Shown: positions 16,031 to 25,713, counted from the stretch's first letter. The stretch: DNA of 64,000 nucleotides from Phyllobacterium chamaecytisi (GCF_020164455.1 NZ_JAIQWW010000004.1:124001-188000), one strand, 5' to 3'. Translations and numbers: made by a program. Notes: generated by a model not told the origin, from the letters alone.

Positions 16031-17776
16031 TTATCCTCCCTCTGGTGTCTGCACTTGAAGTCCTTGTGAAGCTGCAACCGTTCCCTCGGAAAGTCCGTTC
16101 TGCCGGGCCTCAAAGCCGCGGATTGCATCCTCCACATCCTCAAAAACATATTGTGGACCGATGCGGTCCAGGAGACCGCTCCGTTCGAGCATCATCTTCA
16201 CCTCCGCGTGCAGCTCGGCGATGCCCAGTGTCATTCCGTCCGCTGCCAGATCGCCTCTGATATCATCGAGCATGGCAAGCGCTGTGCTGTCGATCTGGGC
16301 AATTGCACTCGCGTCAATAACGAACCAGCGGGTCCCGGCAGGTAAACCGGAGGCAATGGTTCTGATGCGCTCCCGAACGTAGTCGGCATTGAAAAACAAC
16401 AGGCTGCCCTGGATTATATAGAGGGCGAGACCCGGGATCGGGCGGGCCTCAGGAAAGCGGTGCAGCTTGTAGAGGCCGTCACGACTGCCGAGACGGCCGA
16501 GTAGAGCATCCCGCGGAAACATCATCTGACGCACGAGGTGAACAAGCGTTGCGGCGATAGCGATCACCACCCCGGCAAGTACACCGAAGCTTATGGCTCC
16601 CCACATGGTGATAAGCGCAAAAACGAACTCGGTGCGGCTGATACGCCAGATGTGTCGCAACTCTGCGATATCGATCAGGCTGATGGCAGCGGCTACCAGA
16701 ATGGCACCAAGTGCGGGGATGGGGAGAATCCGCATCGCATCGCTAAAATAGAGTAGCGTGGCTATCAGCGCTGCAGCCGAGACAAGCCCTACCACCTGAG
16801 ATTTGCCGCCTGCCGATAAAGAGATCGCCGTCCGGGAGTCCGACGCGCTGATCGGAAATGCCCCAAAGAGGCCAGCGGCAATATTGCCCGCGCCCAGCCC
16901 GATCAGTTCCTGATTGGCGTCGACATGTTCACCGGAGCGCCCCGCGAAACTGCGGGCTGCAACAATGCCCGATCCGAAGCTGACCAGAAAAACAGCCGCT
17001 GCGCCCAGCACAATTTGATCCAGTGGAAGTGCGGCTACAGAAGGTATCGAGATGGATGGCAGCGCAAAGGGGATGTCGCCGACAACGGCAATGCCCATCT
17101 GCTGGAAATTGAAAAGTACCGACAGGATGGCCGAAACCACAACGACAATGACCGGGCCCGGTACGGGCAGGCGCGAAGCCCTGACCACCTGCAAAATAAT
17201 GAACATGGACAACCCGAGCAGAAGCGAAGGCCAATTTATGGCGGCGCTCTCATTAATGAGTTCGAGGAACGGCGCTATGAGCCCGTCCGCTTGAATGGAC
17301 AACCCTGTCAGGCGGCCAATCTGTCCAACGATGATCGATACGGAAATACCGGCAAAGAAACCGACGAGGATCGGGCGCGAAAGAAACGTTGCCACAACGC
17401 CGAGATGCAACAGACGAGCTGCCAGGCATATCGCGCCGACAACGAGTGCGATCAGCGATGCAACCATGGCACGGTCTACCGCTGCGTCCGCTGGCACGGA
17501 TGCTACGATCGATGTTACGGCCGCGGCCAGCACGGTCATGGTTGCCGCGTCCGGGCCGACTATCAGGATCCTGGAAGGACCGAACAACGCGTAACCTATC
17601 GGAGCCGCTATGCTTGCATAGAGTCCCGTTTCCAGAGGCAGGCCGACAATCGCCGGGTAGGCAATGGCACTTGGCAAGCCAACTGCGGCAACGGCGAGCC
17701 CGGCCGATATATCACTCGGTAGCCAACTGGCTCGATATCCCCTCAGGCTCCTGAAAACGGGGATGGACAAGGTCAT
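16031..17776 (-). CDS. SulP family inorganic anion transporter with STAS domain
   Basis: A 581-residue transporter. The ATG at 17776 has AGAGG eight bases upstream; the frame extension to 17860 begins at TTG without a ribosome site. The N-terminal part opens with SWLPSDISAGLAVAAVGLPSAIAYP, the SulP signature, followed by ten or more membrane segments. The cytoplasmic STAS domain (about 440-560) contains WFVIDASAIAQIDSTALAML. Substrate could be sulfate, bicarbonate or another anion. It is the first gene of the operon with ppk2 and lies just downstream of tRNA-Leu. Confidence 0.92.
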   Translation of the reverse strand: MTLSIPVFRSLRGYRASWLPSDISAGLAVAAVGLPSAIAYPAIVGLPLETGLYASIAAPIGYALFGPSRILIVGPDAATMTVLAAAVTSIVASVPADAAVDRAMVASLIALVVGAICLAARLLHLGVVATFLSRPILVGFFAGISVSIIVGQIGRLTGLSIQADGLIAPFLELINESAAINWPSLLLGLSMFIILQVVRASRLPVPGPVIVVVVSAILSVLFNFQQMGIAVVGDIPFALPSISIPSVAALPLDQIVLGAAAVFLVSFGSGIVAARSFAGRSGEHVDANQELIGLGAGNIAAGLFGAFPISASDSRTAISLSAGGKSQVVGLVSAAALIATLLYFSDAMRILPIPALGAILVAAAISLIDIAELRHIWRISRTEFVFALITMWGAISFGVLAGVVIAIAATLVHLVRQMMFPRDALLGRLGSRDGLYKLHRFPEARPIPGLALYIIQGSLLFFNADYVRERIRTIASGLPAGTRWFVIDASAIAQIDSTALAMLDDIRGDLAADGMTLGIAELHAEVKMMLERSGLLDRIGPQYVFEDVEDAIRGFEARQNGLSEGTVAASQGLQVQTPEGG

Positions 17777-17992
17777 GGCCTGGACCTCTGGCTCGTGGCG
17801 ACTATCATTGTCGGTGCTCCAGAAAACGCTTCTGATCCAACTGCTTATTCGCAGTTTCAACGACGCAGCTATAGTCTGCGAAGATCTGGCGTTCCCGTAG
17901 CTTCGTCCATGTTTACTGGAGGCGCAAGTACGTTACGGTAACAACCTTGCACAGAGGTTTGCCATACCCGCCGGGTTAGTCGGGTAAAACGC

Positions 17993-18020
17993 AAAATGGC
18001 GGCACATGGCCGCCATTTTT
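17993..18020. terminator. Bidirectional hairpin terminator beside tRNA-Leu
   Basis: AAAATGGCGGC (17993-18003), loop ACATG, GCCGCCATTTT (18009-18019), with a T-run after it on the plus strand and TTTTGCGTTTT on the minus strand. It lies just past the 3' end of tRNA-Leu and should end that transcript. Confidence 0.8.
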
Positions 18021-18052
18021 TGCAATACAATCATCACTTTATAAAGTGAGAA

Positions 18053-18137
18053 TGGTGCGGTCGAGAAGACTCGAACTTCCACGTCTTTCGACACAGCGAC
18101 CTCAACGCTGCGCGTCTACCAATTCCGCCACGACCGC
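18053..18137 (-). tRNA. tRNA-Leu (anticodon GAG)
   Basis: An 85-base leucine tRNA starting GCGGTCGTGGCGGAATTGG and ending in CGACCGCACCA. The acceptor stem GCGGTCG pairs with CGACCGC. The anticodon stem CAGCG/CGCTG encloses the loop TTGAGGT, giving GAG, which reads CUC and CUU codons. The long variable arm (TGTGTCGAAAGACGT) is typical of tRNA-Leu, and TTCGAGT is the T-loop. CCA is encoded. The 3' half is partly repeated at about 14.1 kb. Confidence 0.97.
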
Positions 18138-18367
18138 ACTGTGGTAGAAGCCGAACATGTCGGCTTGGCGCTAGTAGCAAATAGGTTTCAGCTAAACAAG
18201 CCCTATCGTCGACTATCGCAATTGTTTTTCATCAATGCGGGCGAAACACGCCCAAGCTCCCATCCGACTGGAAATTGCCTGAGAAAAGGTCCATATCCGG
18301 CGCACCCATTCTGAATATCGCCAAACGTTCGGCGCAGCCAACCACAACCGGATATGAATTTCGCATC

Positions 18368-19084
18368 ATGAAGACCAACCGCGACGATCTCGCCCCCGCA
18401 TTCCTCGCCCGGGACTTGTCGCCCCCCGTCGAATGGCTGATCGCCGACGGCCTCACCGATTATGATGCGGCTCTCGCCTTCATGGAGAGCCGCGTTGCGG
18501 CGATCAGGGACGGCACGGCGCGCGAGCTCGTCTGGCTCGTCGAGCATCCGCCGCTCTATACGGCCGGCACCAGCGCCAAGGCGGGCGATCTCCTCGTCTC
18601 CGACAGGTTTCCCGTTTACGAGACGGGGCGCGGCGGCGAATACACCTATCATGGTCCGGGCCAGCGCGTTGCCTATGTGATGCTCGATCTGAAGCGGCGC
18701 CGGGAGGATATCCGCGCCTTCGTCACCGCGCTCGAACAATGGATCATCGCCACCCTCGCCGCGTTCAACGTCCGGGGCGAGCGGCGCGAGGATCGCGTCG
18801 GCGTCTGGGTGATGCGGCCGGAGCGGCCTGCCCTGCCCGATGGCTCACCGGCCGAGGACAAGATCGCCGCCATCGGCATCCGCCTGCGCAAATGGGTCAG
18901 CTTCCACGGCATCTCGATCAATGTCGAACCGGAGCTCGCGCATTTCGACGGCATCGTGCCGTGCGGCGTACGCGGCCACGGCGTCACCAGCCTTGTCGAT
19001 CTCGGCCTGCCGGTGGATATGCACGACCTTGACCGGGCTTTGTATGATGCCTTCGAGGATGTGTTTGGGGCGGTGGAGCGTTAG
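18368..19084 (+). CDS. lipB: Lipoyl(octanoyl) transferase
   Basis: A 238-residue enzyme that moves octanoate from acyl carrier protein to lipoyl domains of 2-oxoacid dehydrogenases and the glycine cleavage H protein. Start at the ATG at 18368; the TTG start further up is not needed. Blocks seen: the family box [19 protein letters not shown], the Lys region [20 protein letters not shown], and the catalytic Cys C199 in PCGVRGHGV. Length is usual. The lipoylated E2 of the branched-chain complex encoded at 28-29 kb is one predicted client. Confidence 0.95.
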   Translation: MKTNRDDLAPAFLARDLSPPVEWLIADGLTDYDAALAFMESRVAAIRDGTARELVWLVEHPPLYTAGTSAKAGDLLVSDRFPVYETGRGGEYTYHGPGQRVAYVMLDLKRRREDIRAFVTALEQWIIATLAAFNVRGERREDRVGVWVMRPERPALPDGSPAEDKIAAIGIRLRKWVSFHGISINVEPELAHFDGIVPCGVRGHGVTSLVDLGLPVDMHDLDRALYDAFEDVFGAVER

Positions 19085-19122
19085 TGCGTTTCAAGCATTC
19101 TTGAAACTCACCCCTCCTCGCC

Positions 19123-19203
19123 GTCATCCTCGGGCTTGACCCGAGGACCCACATTATTCCGAGAACATGCCAATGGGTCCTCGGCTCAAGCCCGAGGATG
19201 ACG
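19123..19203. repeat. Long inverted repeat between lipB and pccA
   Basis: Two near-perfect 29-base arms, gtcatcctcgggcttgaccc… at 19123-19151 and the reverse complement ending …cccgaggatgac at 19175-19203, with a 23-base loop. Within each arm CCTCGGGCTTGACCCGAGG is itself nearly palindromic. It lies between convergent genes, where it can act as a terminator for both; the unit is a common intergenic palindrome type in rhizobia. Confidence 0.85.
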
Positions 19204-19230
19204 ACAGAAAAGGTGGATTGGCAAAGGTCT

Positions 19231-21243
19231 CTAGATGAACTCCATGATCACCGCGTCCACCGCCAGGCTATCGCCCTGCTTGGCGTTGATCACCGACACT
19301 GTCAGATCGCGGTCGGCGCGCAAGACGTTCTCCATCTTCATCGCCTCGACGATTGCCAGTGTCTCGCCCGCCTTGACCTCCTGACCCTTGGTCACATTGA
19401 TCGAGACGATCAGCCCCGGCATCGGGCAGAGCAAGAGTTTCGACGTATCCGGCGGTATCTTCACCGGCATCAGCTTTTCCAGCGCCGCCACGTGCTTCTG
19501 CATGGCGTGCGCGATGATCGACATGCCCCGCCAGTCGATGCGCATGCCATTGAGTACCGGGCGCAATTGCGCCTTCACCGCGCGCTTGTCGATATAACCG
19601 CTCCATACGGCATCGCCGGGCTGCCAGTCGCTGCGAATGGTCATCACATCGCCGCCACGAATTGAAAGTTCGATCTTCACCGGCGGTTTGGCCGCACAGT
19701 TTGCAATCGTGATCGGCACGTAATCGTCCTTGATGCGCACTTCCCATTCGGTACGCATCTTGCCCGTGTGCGGCCGCAAACGATCGCCGAGCCGATCCAG
19801 CCGCTCCTTGCGCACCAGTTCGACAGCCAGCGCAATCGCCGCCAAGATATCCAGATCGTCCGGTGACGGCGAAATCGGCTTGAATCCATCCGGAAATTCC
19901 TCGGCGATGAACGCGGTCGAAAGCCTTCCCTCGCGCCAGCGCGGGTGCTGCATCAGCGCGGCGAGAAACGGGATGTTGTGCGCGATGCCATCGACGACGA
20001 ATGTATCCAGCGCATCCGCCATCGCATCGATGGCCTCGAGCCTCGTCGGCGCCCAGGTACAGAGCTTGGCGACCATCGGATCGTAGAACATCGAGATTTC
20101 CGAGCCCTCAGTCACGCCCGTATCGTTGCGGATGACAGCCTTGCCAACCGGCCCCTCCGCCGGCGGGCGATAGCGCGTCAGCCGCCCGATCGATGGCAGG
20201 AAATTGCGATACGGGTCTTCCGCGTAGAGCCGGCTTTCGACAGCCCAGCCATTGAGCTTCACATCCGCCTGTTTGATCGCCAGCTTTTCACCAGCTGCGA
20301 TGCGGATCATCAGTTCGACCAGATCGATCCCGGTGATCAGTTCGGTCACCGGGTGTTCCACCTGCAGGCGCGTGTTCATCTCGAGGAAATAGAAATTGCG
20401 GTCCTTGTCGACGATGAACTCGACCGTTCCGGCGCTCTGGTAATCCACCGCCTTGGCCAGCGCCACCGCCTGCTCGCCCATGGCCTTGCGGGTCGCCTCA
20501 TCCAGAAAGGGTGACGGCGCTTCCTCCACCACCTTCTGGTTGCGGCGCTGCACCGAACACTCGCGCTCGCCAAGATAGATGGAGTTGCCGAAAGCATCCG
20601 CCAGCACCTGGATTTCTATGTGACGCGGATCGACGATGAACTTCTCGATGAAAACCCGCTCATCGCCGAAAGAACTGCGTGCCTCGGAGGTCGCGCGTTC
20701 GAAACCGTCGCGCACTTCCGATTTGTTCCAGGCGATGCGCATGCCCTTGCCGCCGCCCCCTGCGGAAGCCTTGATCATCACCGGGTAGCCGATCTCGCCG
20801 GCAATCCGCTCCGCATGGGCCGGGTTGGTGATGACGTCGAGAAAGCCCGGAACCGTGCTCACCTTGGCTGCGTTGGCGAATTTTTTCGATTCGATCTTGT
20901 CGCCCATGGCGATGATCGCCTTGGGTTTTGGCCCGATGAAAATGATGCCCTGCTTTTCCAGTGCCTCGCAAAAGGAGGCCCGCTCGGAGAGAAACCCGTA
21001 GCCGGGGTGAACGGCTTCCGCGCCGGTCTCCTTGCATGCGGCGATGATCTTGTCCGCCACGAGATAGCTTTCGGCAGCAGCAGCCGGCCCGATATGCACG
21101 GCCTCGTCGGCCATCTCCACATGCACCGCATCGCGATCCGCATCGGAATAAACCGCAACCGTGGCAATCCCCATCTTGCGCGCAGTTTTGATGACGCGGC
21201 AGGCAATCTCGCCGCGGTTGGCAATCAGTATCTTTTTGAACAA
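19231..21243 (-). CDS. pccA: Propionyl/acetyl-CoA carboxylase, biotin-carrying alpha subunit
   Basis: A 670-residue alpha subunit. The biotin carboxylase part (1-450) starts with [21 protein letters not shown], has the ATP-grasp glycine loop GGGGKGMR and the catalytic block [17 protein letters not shown] PccA-type BT region follows. The biotinyl domain ends the protein, with biotin Lys K636 in EAMKMEN. It carboxylates the biotin that the beta subunit uses on propionyl-CoA. The matching pccB lies 32 kb away. The palindrome lies just past its 3' end. Confidence 0.93.
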   Translation of the reverse strand: MFKKILIANRGEIACRVIKTARKMGIATVAVYSDADRDAVHVEMADEAVHIGPAAAAESYLVADKIIAACKETGAEAVHPGYGFLSERASFCEALEKQGIIFIGPKPKAIIAMGDKIESKKFANAAKVSTVPGFLDVITNPAHAERIAGEIGYPVMIKASAGGGGKGMRIAWNKSEVRDGFERATSEARSSFGDERVFIEKFIVDPRHIEIQVLADAFGNSIYLGERECSVQRRNQKVVEEAPSPFLDEATRKAMGEQAVALAKAVDYQSAGTVEFIVDKDRNFYFLEMNTRLQVEHPVTELITGIDLVELMIRIAAGEKLAIKQADVKLNGWAVESRLYAEDPYRNFLPSIGRLTRYRPPAEGPVGKAVIRNDTGVTEGSEISMFYDPMVAKLCTWAPTRLEAIDAMADALDTFVVDGIAHNIPFLAALMQHPRWREGRLSTAFIAEEFPDGFKPISPSPDDLDILAAIALAVELVRKERLDRLGDRLRPHTGKMRTEWEVRIKDDYVPITIANCAAKPPVKIELSIRGGDVMTIRSDWQPGDAVWSGYIDKRAVKAQLRPVLNGMRIDWRGMSIIAHAMQKHVAALEKLMPVKIPPDTSKLLLCPMPGLIVSINVTKGQEVKAGETLAIVEAMKMENVLRADRDLTVSVINAKQGDSLAVDAVIMEFI

Positions 21244-21306
21244 AGCAAACCTCCCAACAGGTCTTTGTTTCTATTGCCAAACTTCGTTCTACTCAACTGC
21301 TTCTTG

Positions 21307-22236
21307 TCAGTTATACGCAGGCTCGCTCGCTTTTCGTTTCCCCTCTCGCCAGATCAGATAGGCGCCGGAAGCGACGATGATGGCGATCCCCAGCCACTTC
21401 GATGCGGTGGGAAATTCCCCGAAAACAAAGAGCCCGATGAGCACTGCCATGACGATTTCGAGATATTGAAACGGCGCCAGCAGCGAGGCGGGGGCAAGGC
21501 GCGACGCATTGGTGATCAGCTGGTGTCCGGTTGTCGCAATGACCCCCATCGCGAACAGCAAAGACCACGACAGGGCGTTGGCGGGAAGGCCGAATGTCAT
21601 ATCGCTGATTTCAAAGGCCGCGCCGAAGAACAGGGCGACGAGAGTCGTGAGCGTACCGCCCACCCCCGCATATAACTGCATGACAAGCGTTGTGTCGGCA
21701 GTGCCATACCTTCGGTTCAGGATAAGGTAAAAGGCAAAGGATGCTGCCGTGCCGAGTGGCAAAAGCGAAACCCAGCCGAACAATTCCCAGCTGGGCTGAA
21801 TGACGATCAGCGTGCCGATGAACCCGATGGCGACGGCCGTCCACCTGCGCCAGCCGACATGTTCCTTCAGCAGGATTGCGGAAAGGGTGGTCAGCATCAA
21901 CGGTTCAACGAAGAACACCGCTATGGCATCCGCCAATGGCATGTATTTGATCGCCGCATAGAAACAAAGCCCACCGACACCCATGAGAACGCCGCGAAAC
22001 AGGTTACCCCAAAGCTTGACGGGTCTTAGGGATTTGACCCCGGTCATGGCAACGATGATCATTGCGGCAAGCATGGCCTGAAATCCGAAACGGAAAAGCG
22101 TCACGGTTGCCGGCGAGACGCTGTCCACCGTCGAAAGCCATTTGGCAATGGCGTCCATCACGGGCAGGAAGAACATGGCCGCCGCCATCATCGAAACACC
22201 CTGCACCTGCTGTGCGGTTGTATTTTCCATGTTCAT
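21307..22236 (-). CDS. DMT superfamily (EamA) transporter
   Basis: A 309-residue inner-membrane protein with about ten hydrophobic segments in two EamA repeats (first ending near AVFFVEPLMLTTLSAILLKE, second with LAPASLLAPFQYLEIVMAV). The true start is among clustered ATGs at 22239, 22236 and 22230 after AAGGG; the frame start at 22308 falls inside a repeat. Such transporters export amino acids, nucleosides or other metabolites; the substrate is not indicated. The stop lies 63 bases from the start of pccA, both on the minus strand, with this gene upstream. Confidence 0.88.
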   Translation of the reverse strand: MNMENTTAQQVQGVSMMAAAMFFLPVMDAIAKWLSTVDSVSPATVTLFRFGFQAMLAAMIIVAMTGVKSLRPVKLWGNLFRGVLMGVGGLCFYAAIKYMPLADAIAVFFVEPLMLTTLSAILLKEHVGWRRWTAVAIGFIGTLIVIQPSWELFGWVSLLPLGTAASFAFYLILNRRYGTADTTLVMQLYAGVGGTLTTLVALFFGAAFEISDMTFGLPANALSWSLLFAMGVIATTGHQLITNASRLAPASLLAPFQYLEIVMAVLIGLFVFGEFPTASKWLGIAIIVASGAYLIWREGKRKASEPAYN

Positions 22237-22286
22237 CATTCCCTTGGACGCCGCGACGACGTGGCTTGCTGGAATATCGCCCCCGC

Positions 22287-22407
22287 CGTGGTTCGACAAG
22301 CTCACCATGAGGGAGGTTGTTGATTAAATGTGGCAGTTCCGTCTGGAAGACACCCCCTGCAATCAATCCACATCCCTCATGGTGAGCTTGTCGAACCACG
22401 CACATGG
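22287..22407. repeat. REP-like palindromic element 1
   Basis: Left unit cgtggttcgacaagctcacc followed by atgagggaggt (22287-22318) and its reverse complement at 22374-22403, with a 55-base spacer. The two units pair into a long stem. Lies ahead of the DMT gene start and before the GIY-YIG gene. Confidence 0.9.
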
Positions 22408-22495
22408 AATCGATGCAATTGCATTTTTCAAACTTTGGTTGAATTGCCCGAACCGACTATCGTTTCTACGGTCTCGCATGTTGGGCGAGGTCCTT

Positions 22496-22792
22496 ATGGA
22501 AGTAACCGTTTATATTCTTCGTTGTGCGGATGGGTCATATTACACAGGACTCACGAAGCAAGAAGTCGAAGGCCGGGTGTGGGAGCACAACGCGGCGATC
22601 AACAATGGTTACACACGCTCGCGGCTTCCTGTTGAACTTGTTTTTACCGAGACGTACGATCGCATTTTGGATGCGATCGCGCGGGAACGGCAAATCAAAG
22701 GATGGTCGCGTGTGAAGAAGCAGGCACTTATTGCCATGAACTATGAAGGACTTCCCGAGCTCTCCAGGAGTCGCTCAAAGCGCTCAGAATGA
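22496..22792 (+). CDS. GIY-YIG nuclease superfamily protein (UPF0213-like)
   Basis: A 98-residue single-domain protein. The ATG at 22496 has GGGCGAGG ahead of it; the frame extension to 22328 runs through a repeat and is not used. VYILRCADGSYYTG is the GIY-YIG strand pair, with R in GRVWEHN as the catalytic-type Arg, and E in ARERQIKGWSR as the metal-ligand-type Glu, matching the small YhbQ/UPF0213 family. A cytosolic DNA nuclease or repair-related role is assumed. The gene is flanked on both sides, at 89 and 27 bases, by palindromic REP-like elements that share one unit. Confidence 0.88.
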   Translation: MEVTVYILRCADGSYYTGLTKQEVEGRVWEHNAAINNGYTRSRLPVELVFTETYDRILDAIARERQIKGWSRVKKQALIAMNYEGLPELSRSRSKRSE

Positions 22793-22818
22793 TTTTTATA
22801 GTTAGTAGGTGGTAGGCT

Positions 22819-23005
22819 TGGCAAAACCGCCATGTGCGTGGTTCGACAAGCTCACCATGAGGGAGGTGGAGTGCTGCAAGGTTATCACCAACGTTTGAGC
22901 CATCCCAGCATTCAAGCTCCCCTGCAATCAACCAACCTCCCTCATGGTGAGCTTTTTCATCGTGAGCCTGTCGAACGACGAACCACGCACATGGCAGTTT
23001 TGCCA
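22819..23005. repeat. REP-like palindromic element 2
   Basis: Outer arms tggcaaaaccgccatgtgcg at 22819 and the reverse complement ending in tggcagttttgcca at 23005. Inside each arm is the same unit as in element 1 (gtggttcgacaagctcacca and its reverse complement). The right arm carries a partial internal duplication, gagctttttcatcgtgagcc. The whole 187 bases can form one stem. Confidence 0.9.
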
Positions 23006-23183
23006 CGTTTTACTCTCCCGATGCTTTGCGTCAGTTTTTCAGCCACACTTGAATGTCAGCGTCTGCGCGTATAGTTCTGTGGGTGACTACCGGAACAGAC
23101 AGCGAACTCCCATCGCGTTTCGCCATGAAGCGTGCAAATATCAAGGGTGATTCGAATCTCTATGAAGTTGGCCGAACAAGACC

Positions 23184-25250
23184 ATGGATGACAATAACGA
23201 CCTCTTTTCAGCGATCGTGAAAACCGCCCGCGAACGGCAGGCGGCGAGTGAACCAGCACGCCCTGAGTCCGTTGCCCCCGCCGCGCCTGGCAAATCCGCG
23301 CGTGCGACGCCCGAAGCCAGCGGCAATTACAATGCCGCCGATATCGAGGTGCTGGAAGGGCTGGAGCCGGTTCGCCGCCGTCCGGGCATGTATATTGGCG
23401 GCACGGACGAGCGCGCGCTGCATCATCTGTTCGCTGAAGTCATCGATAACTCCATGGATGAGGCCGTTGCCGGTCACGCCAATTTCATCGATATCGATCT
23501 CGACGAAAACGGCTATCTGTCGGTCACGGATAATGGTCGCGGCATGCCGGTCGATCCGCATCCGAAATTCAAGGACAAATCCGCGCTCGAAGTCATCATG
23601 ACGATGCTGCACGCGGGTGGCAAGTTCGACTCCAAGGTCTATGAAACCTCCGGCGGCCTGCATGGCGTCGGTGTTTCGGTCGTCAACGCGCTCTCGGACC
23701 ATGTTGAGGTCGAGGTCGCGCGCAACCGCCGCCTTTATCGCCAGCGCTTTTCGCGCGGCAAGGCGCTTGGACCGCTCGAAGAAGTCGGCGAAGTGCAGAA
23801 CCGCCGCGGAACGCGTGTGACCTTCCATCCGGACGCCGAGATTTTCGGTCAGGGCGCCAAGTTCGATCCCGCGCGGCTTTACAAGATGGCGCGCTCGAAA
23901 GCCTATCTCTTCGGCGGCGTCGAGATCAGGTGGAACTGCGCCCCGTCGCTGCTTGATCCGAAGGATCCGACGCCGGACAAGGCCGTCTTCCATTTCCCGG
24001 GCGGCCTCAAGGATTATCTTGGCGCCTCGCTCGGCAAGGATTTTCAGATCACGCGCGAGATGTTTGCCGGAAAGACGGAAAAAACCAGCGGCCATGGCGC
24101 CATGGAATGGGCTGTCGCCTGGTATGGCGGGGATGGTTTCGTCAATTCCTATTGCAATACCATTCCGACCGGCGAAGGCGGCACCCATGAAGCGGGGCTG
24201 CGCATCGCGCTCACCCGCGGGCTCAAGGCCTATGCGGAACTCACCGGCAACAAGCGCGCCTCGATCATCACCACCGATGACGTAATGATCTCCTCTGCCG
24301 CCATGCTCTCGGTATTCATCCGCGAGCCGGAATTCGTTGGCCAGACCAAGGACAAGCTGGCGACTGTCGAAGCGCAGCGCATCGTTGAAAATGTCATTCG
24401 CGATCCATTCGATCATTGGCTCGCCGCCTCGCCGCAGGAAGCATCGAAGCTGCTCGACTGGGTGGTGGACCGGGCTGAAGAGCGCGTCAAACGCCGCCAG
24501 GAAAAAGAGGTCAATCGCAAATCTGCCGTCAAGAAGCTGCGCCTGCCGGGCAAGCTTGCCGATTGCAGCCAGACCGGGGCGCTGGGCGCCGAGCTTTTCA
24601 TCGTTGAGGGCGACAGCGCTGGCGGCTCCGCCAAGCAGGCGCGCGATCGCGCCACACAGGCCGTGCTGCCGCTGCGCGGCAAGATTTTGAATGTGGTCAG
24701 TGCCGGACGCGAAAAGATGACGGCCAACCAGCAGATCGGTGATCTCATCCTTGCACTCGGTTGCGGCACCCGCTCCAAATACCGCGACGAAGACCTGCGC
24801 TACGACCGCATCATCATCATGACCGACGCCGACGTCGATGGCGCGCATATCGCATCGCTGCTGATCACCTTCTTCTATCAGGAAATGCCAGAGCTTATCC
24901 GCAACGGCCACCTCTTCCTCGGTGTCCCCCCGCTCTACCGTCTGGCGCAGGGCGGCAAGGTCGCCTATGCCCGCAACGATGCGCACAAGGACGAGCTCCT
25001 GAAGACGCTGTTTACCGGCAAGGGCAAAGTCGAGATCGGCCGATTCAAGGGCCTTGGCGAAATGCGCGCCGACCAGCTCAAGGAAACGACGATGGACCGC
25101 AAGAAGCGCACCTTGCTGCGTGTCCAGATCGATGAGGAATGGGCCAACGAAACCAAACTCGCCGTAGACGATCTGATGGGCACCCGCCCCGATGCGCGGT
25201 TTCGCTTCATCCAGGATCGCGCCGCGTTTGTTGAGGAACTGGATATTTAG
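23184..25250 (+). CDS. parE: DNA topoisomerase IV subunit B
   Basis: A 688-residue type IIA topoisomerase ATPase subunit, which decatenates chromosomes with ParC. GHKL domain: EVIDNSMDEAVAGHA with Asn and Glu for ATP-Mg, DNGRGMPVD, and GGLHGVGVSVVNAL. The TOPRIM domain follows: EGDSAGG at 475-481 and DADVDGAHI. Length and domain order are those of ParE rather than GyrB (about 800). The N-terminal 50 residues are an Ala/Pro-rich extension, common in rhizobia. It stands alone in its own transcript; parC is not in the window. Confidence 0.97.
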   Translation: MDDNNDLFSAIVKTARERQAASEPARPESVAPAAPGKSARATPEASGNYNAADIEVLEGLEPVRRRPGMYIGGTDERALHHLFAEVIDNSMDEAVAGHANFIDIDLDENGYLSVTDNGRGMPVDPHPKFKDKSALEVIMTMLHAGGKFDSKVYETSGGLHGVGVSVVNALSDHVEVEVARNRRLYRQRFSRGKALGPLEEVGEVQNRRGTRVTFHPDAEIFGQGAKFDPARLYKMARSKAYLFGGVEIRWNCAPSLLDPKDPTPDKAVFHFPGGLKDYLGASLGKDFQITREMFAGKTEKTSGHGAMEWAVAWYGGDGFVNSYCNTIPTGEGGTHEAGLRIALTRGLKAYAELTGNKRASIITTDDVMISSAAMLSVFIREPEFVGQTKDKLATVEAQRIVENVIRDPFDHWLAASPQEASKLLDWVVDRAEERVKRRQEKEVNRKSAVKKLRLPGKLADCSQTGALGAELFIVEGDSAGGSAKQARDRATQAVLPLRGKILNVVSAGREKMTANQQIGDLILALGCGTRSKYRDEDLRYDRIIIMTDADVDGAHIASLLITFFYQEMPELIRNGHLFLGVPPLYRLAQGGKVAYARNDAHKDELLKTLFTGKGKVEIGRFKGLGEMRADQLKETTMDRKKRTLLRVQIDEEWANETKLAVDDLMGTRPDARFRFIQDRAAFVEELDI

Positions 25251-25464
25251 GCAAGAAAGGGGATTGTGGTCGAACTAAGCCAGTAATGCGCTACACTGCC
25301 CAATCATCATAGTCTGGCGTTTAGACCATTATCTCTAAACATGAACTTAGAAATGATTCTCGCTAGGAACAACGCGCTGGAGTCAAAAAAACCAACGCCG
25401 TCATCCCTAACCACACATTGTTCTGGTGCCGCTGGGTTAACAAGCAATATTACGCTGTCACCGA
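25251..25464. other. Non-coding stretch
   Basis: No convincing gene, hairpin or repeat is seen between parE and the small membrane ORF on the other strand. The sequence is more AT-rich than its surroundings. Confidence 0.5.
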
Positions 25465-25713
25465 TTATTGATTTATCTCGAAGATTGATGCTTCCGCTAT
25501 CAAGAACTTCCTGGCAAACAATGTATCGTTGTATTCAAACTGCACCGTTAACGCCATAACGTCAGTATCACCGCCAGTGGCTGCATATATATTATGTATT
25601 GTCGCTTTAACAACAAGCCAATTTGTCGAACGCACTATAAAATACACCTTAATAAACCAAAAAAATAGAATTACAAACATTATGAATATTACAAGAATTA
25701 ACCAGTCAGCCAT
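25465..25713 (-). CDS. Small membrane protein, DUF3592-like, possibly truncated
   Basis: An 82-residue reading frame from MADWLILVIF. A single membrane helix (WLILVIFIMFVILFFWFIKVYFIV) is followed by SWL-like VVKATIHNIYAATGG and a strand VQFEYNDTLFARKF that resemble DUF3592 beta sandwiches, but the usual remainder (second half and a second helix) is missing. No ribosome site stands out. AT-rich, unlike parE. It could be a degraded fragment. Role unknown. Confidence 0.4.
   Translation of the reverse strand: MADWLILVIFIMFVILFFWFIKVYFIVRSTNWLVVKATIHNIYAATGGDTDVMALTVQFEYNDTLFARKFLIAEASIFEINQ

Noticed and set aside
18368-19084. Longer lipB start at a TTG (18275)
   Set aside because: The ATG at 18368 gives the usual length, and the extension has no family sequence.
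22819-23005. CRISPR array suspected from the repeated units
   Set aside because: Units are in inverted pairs with unequal spacers and no cas genes; they fit palindromic elements.
23208-24986. 592-codon open frame antisense to parE
   Set aside because: It is a shadow of high-GC codons on the coding strand; composition (Arg, Gly, Ala, Asp rich) is typical of such shadows and parE is certain.
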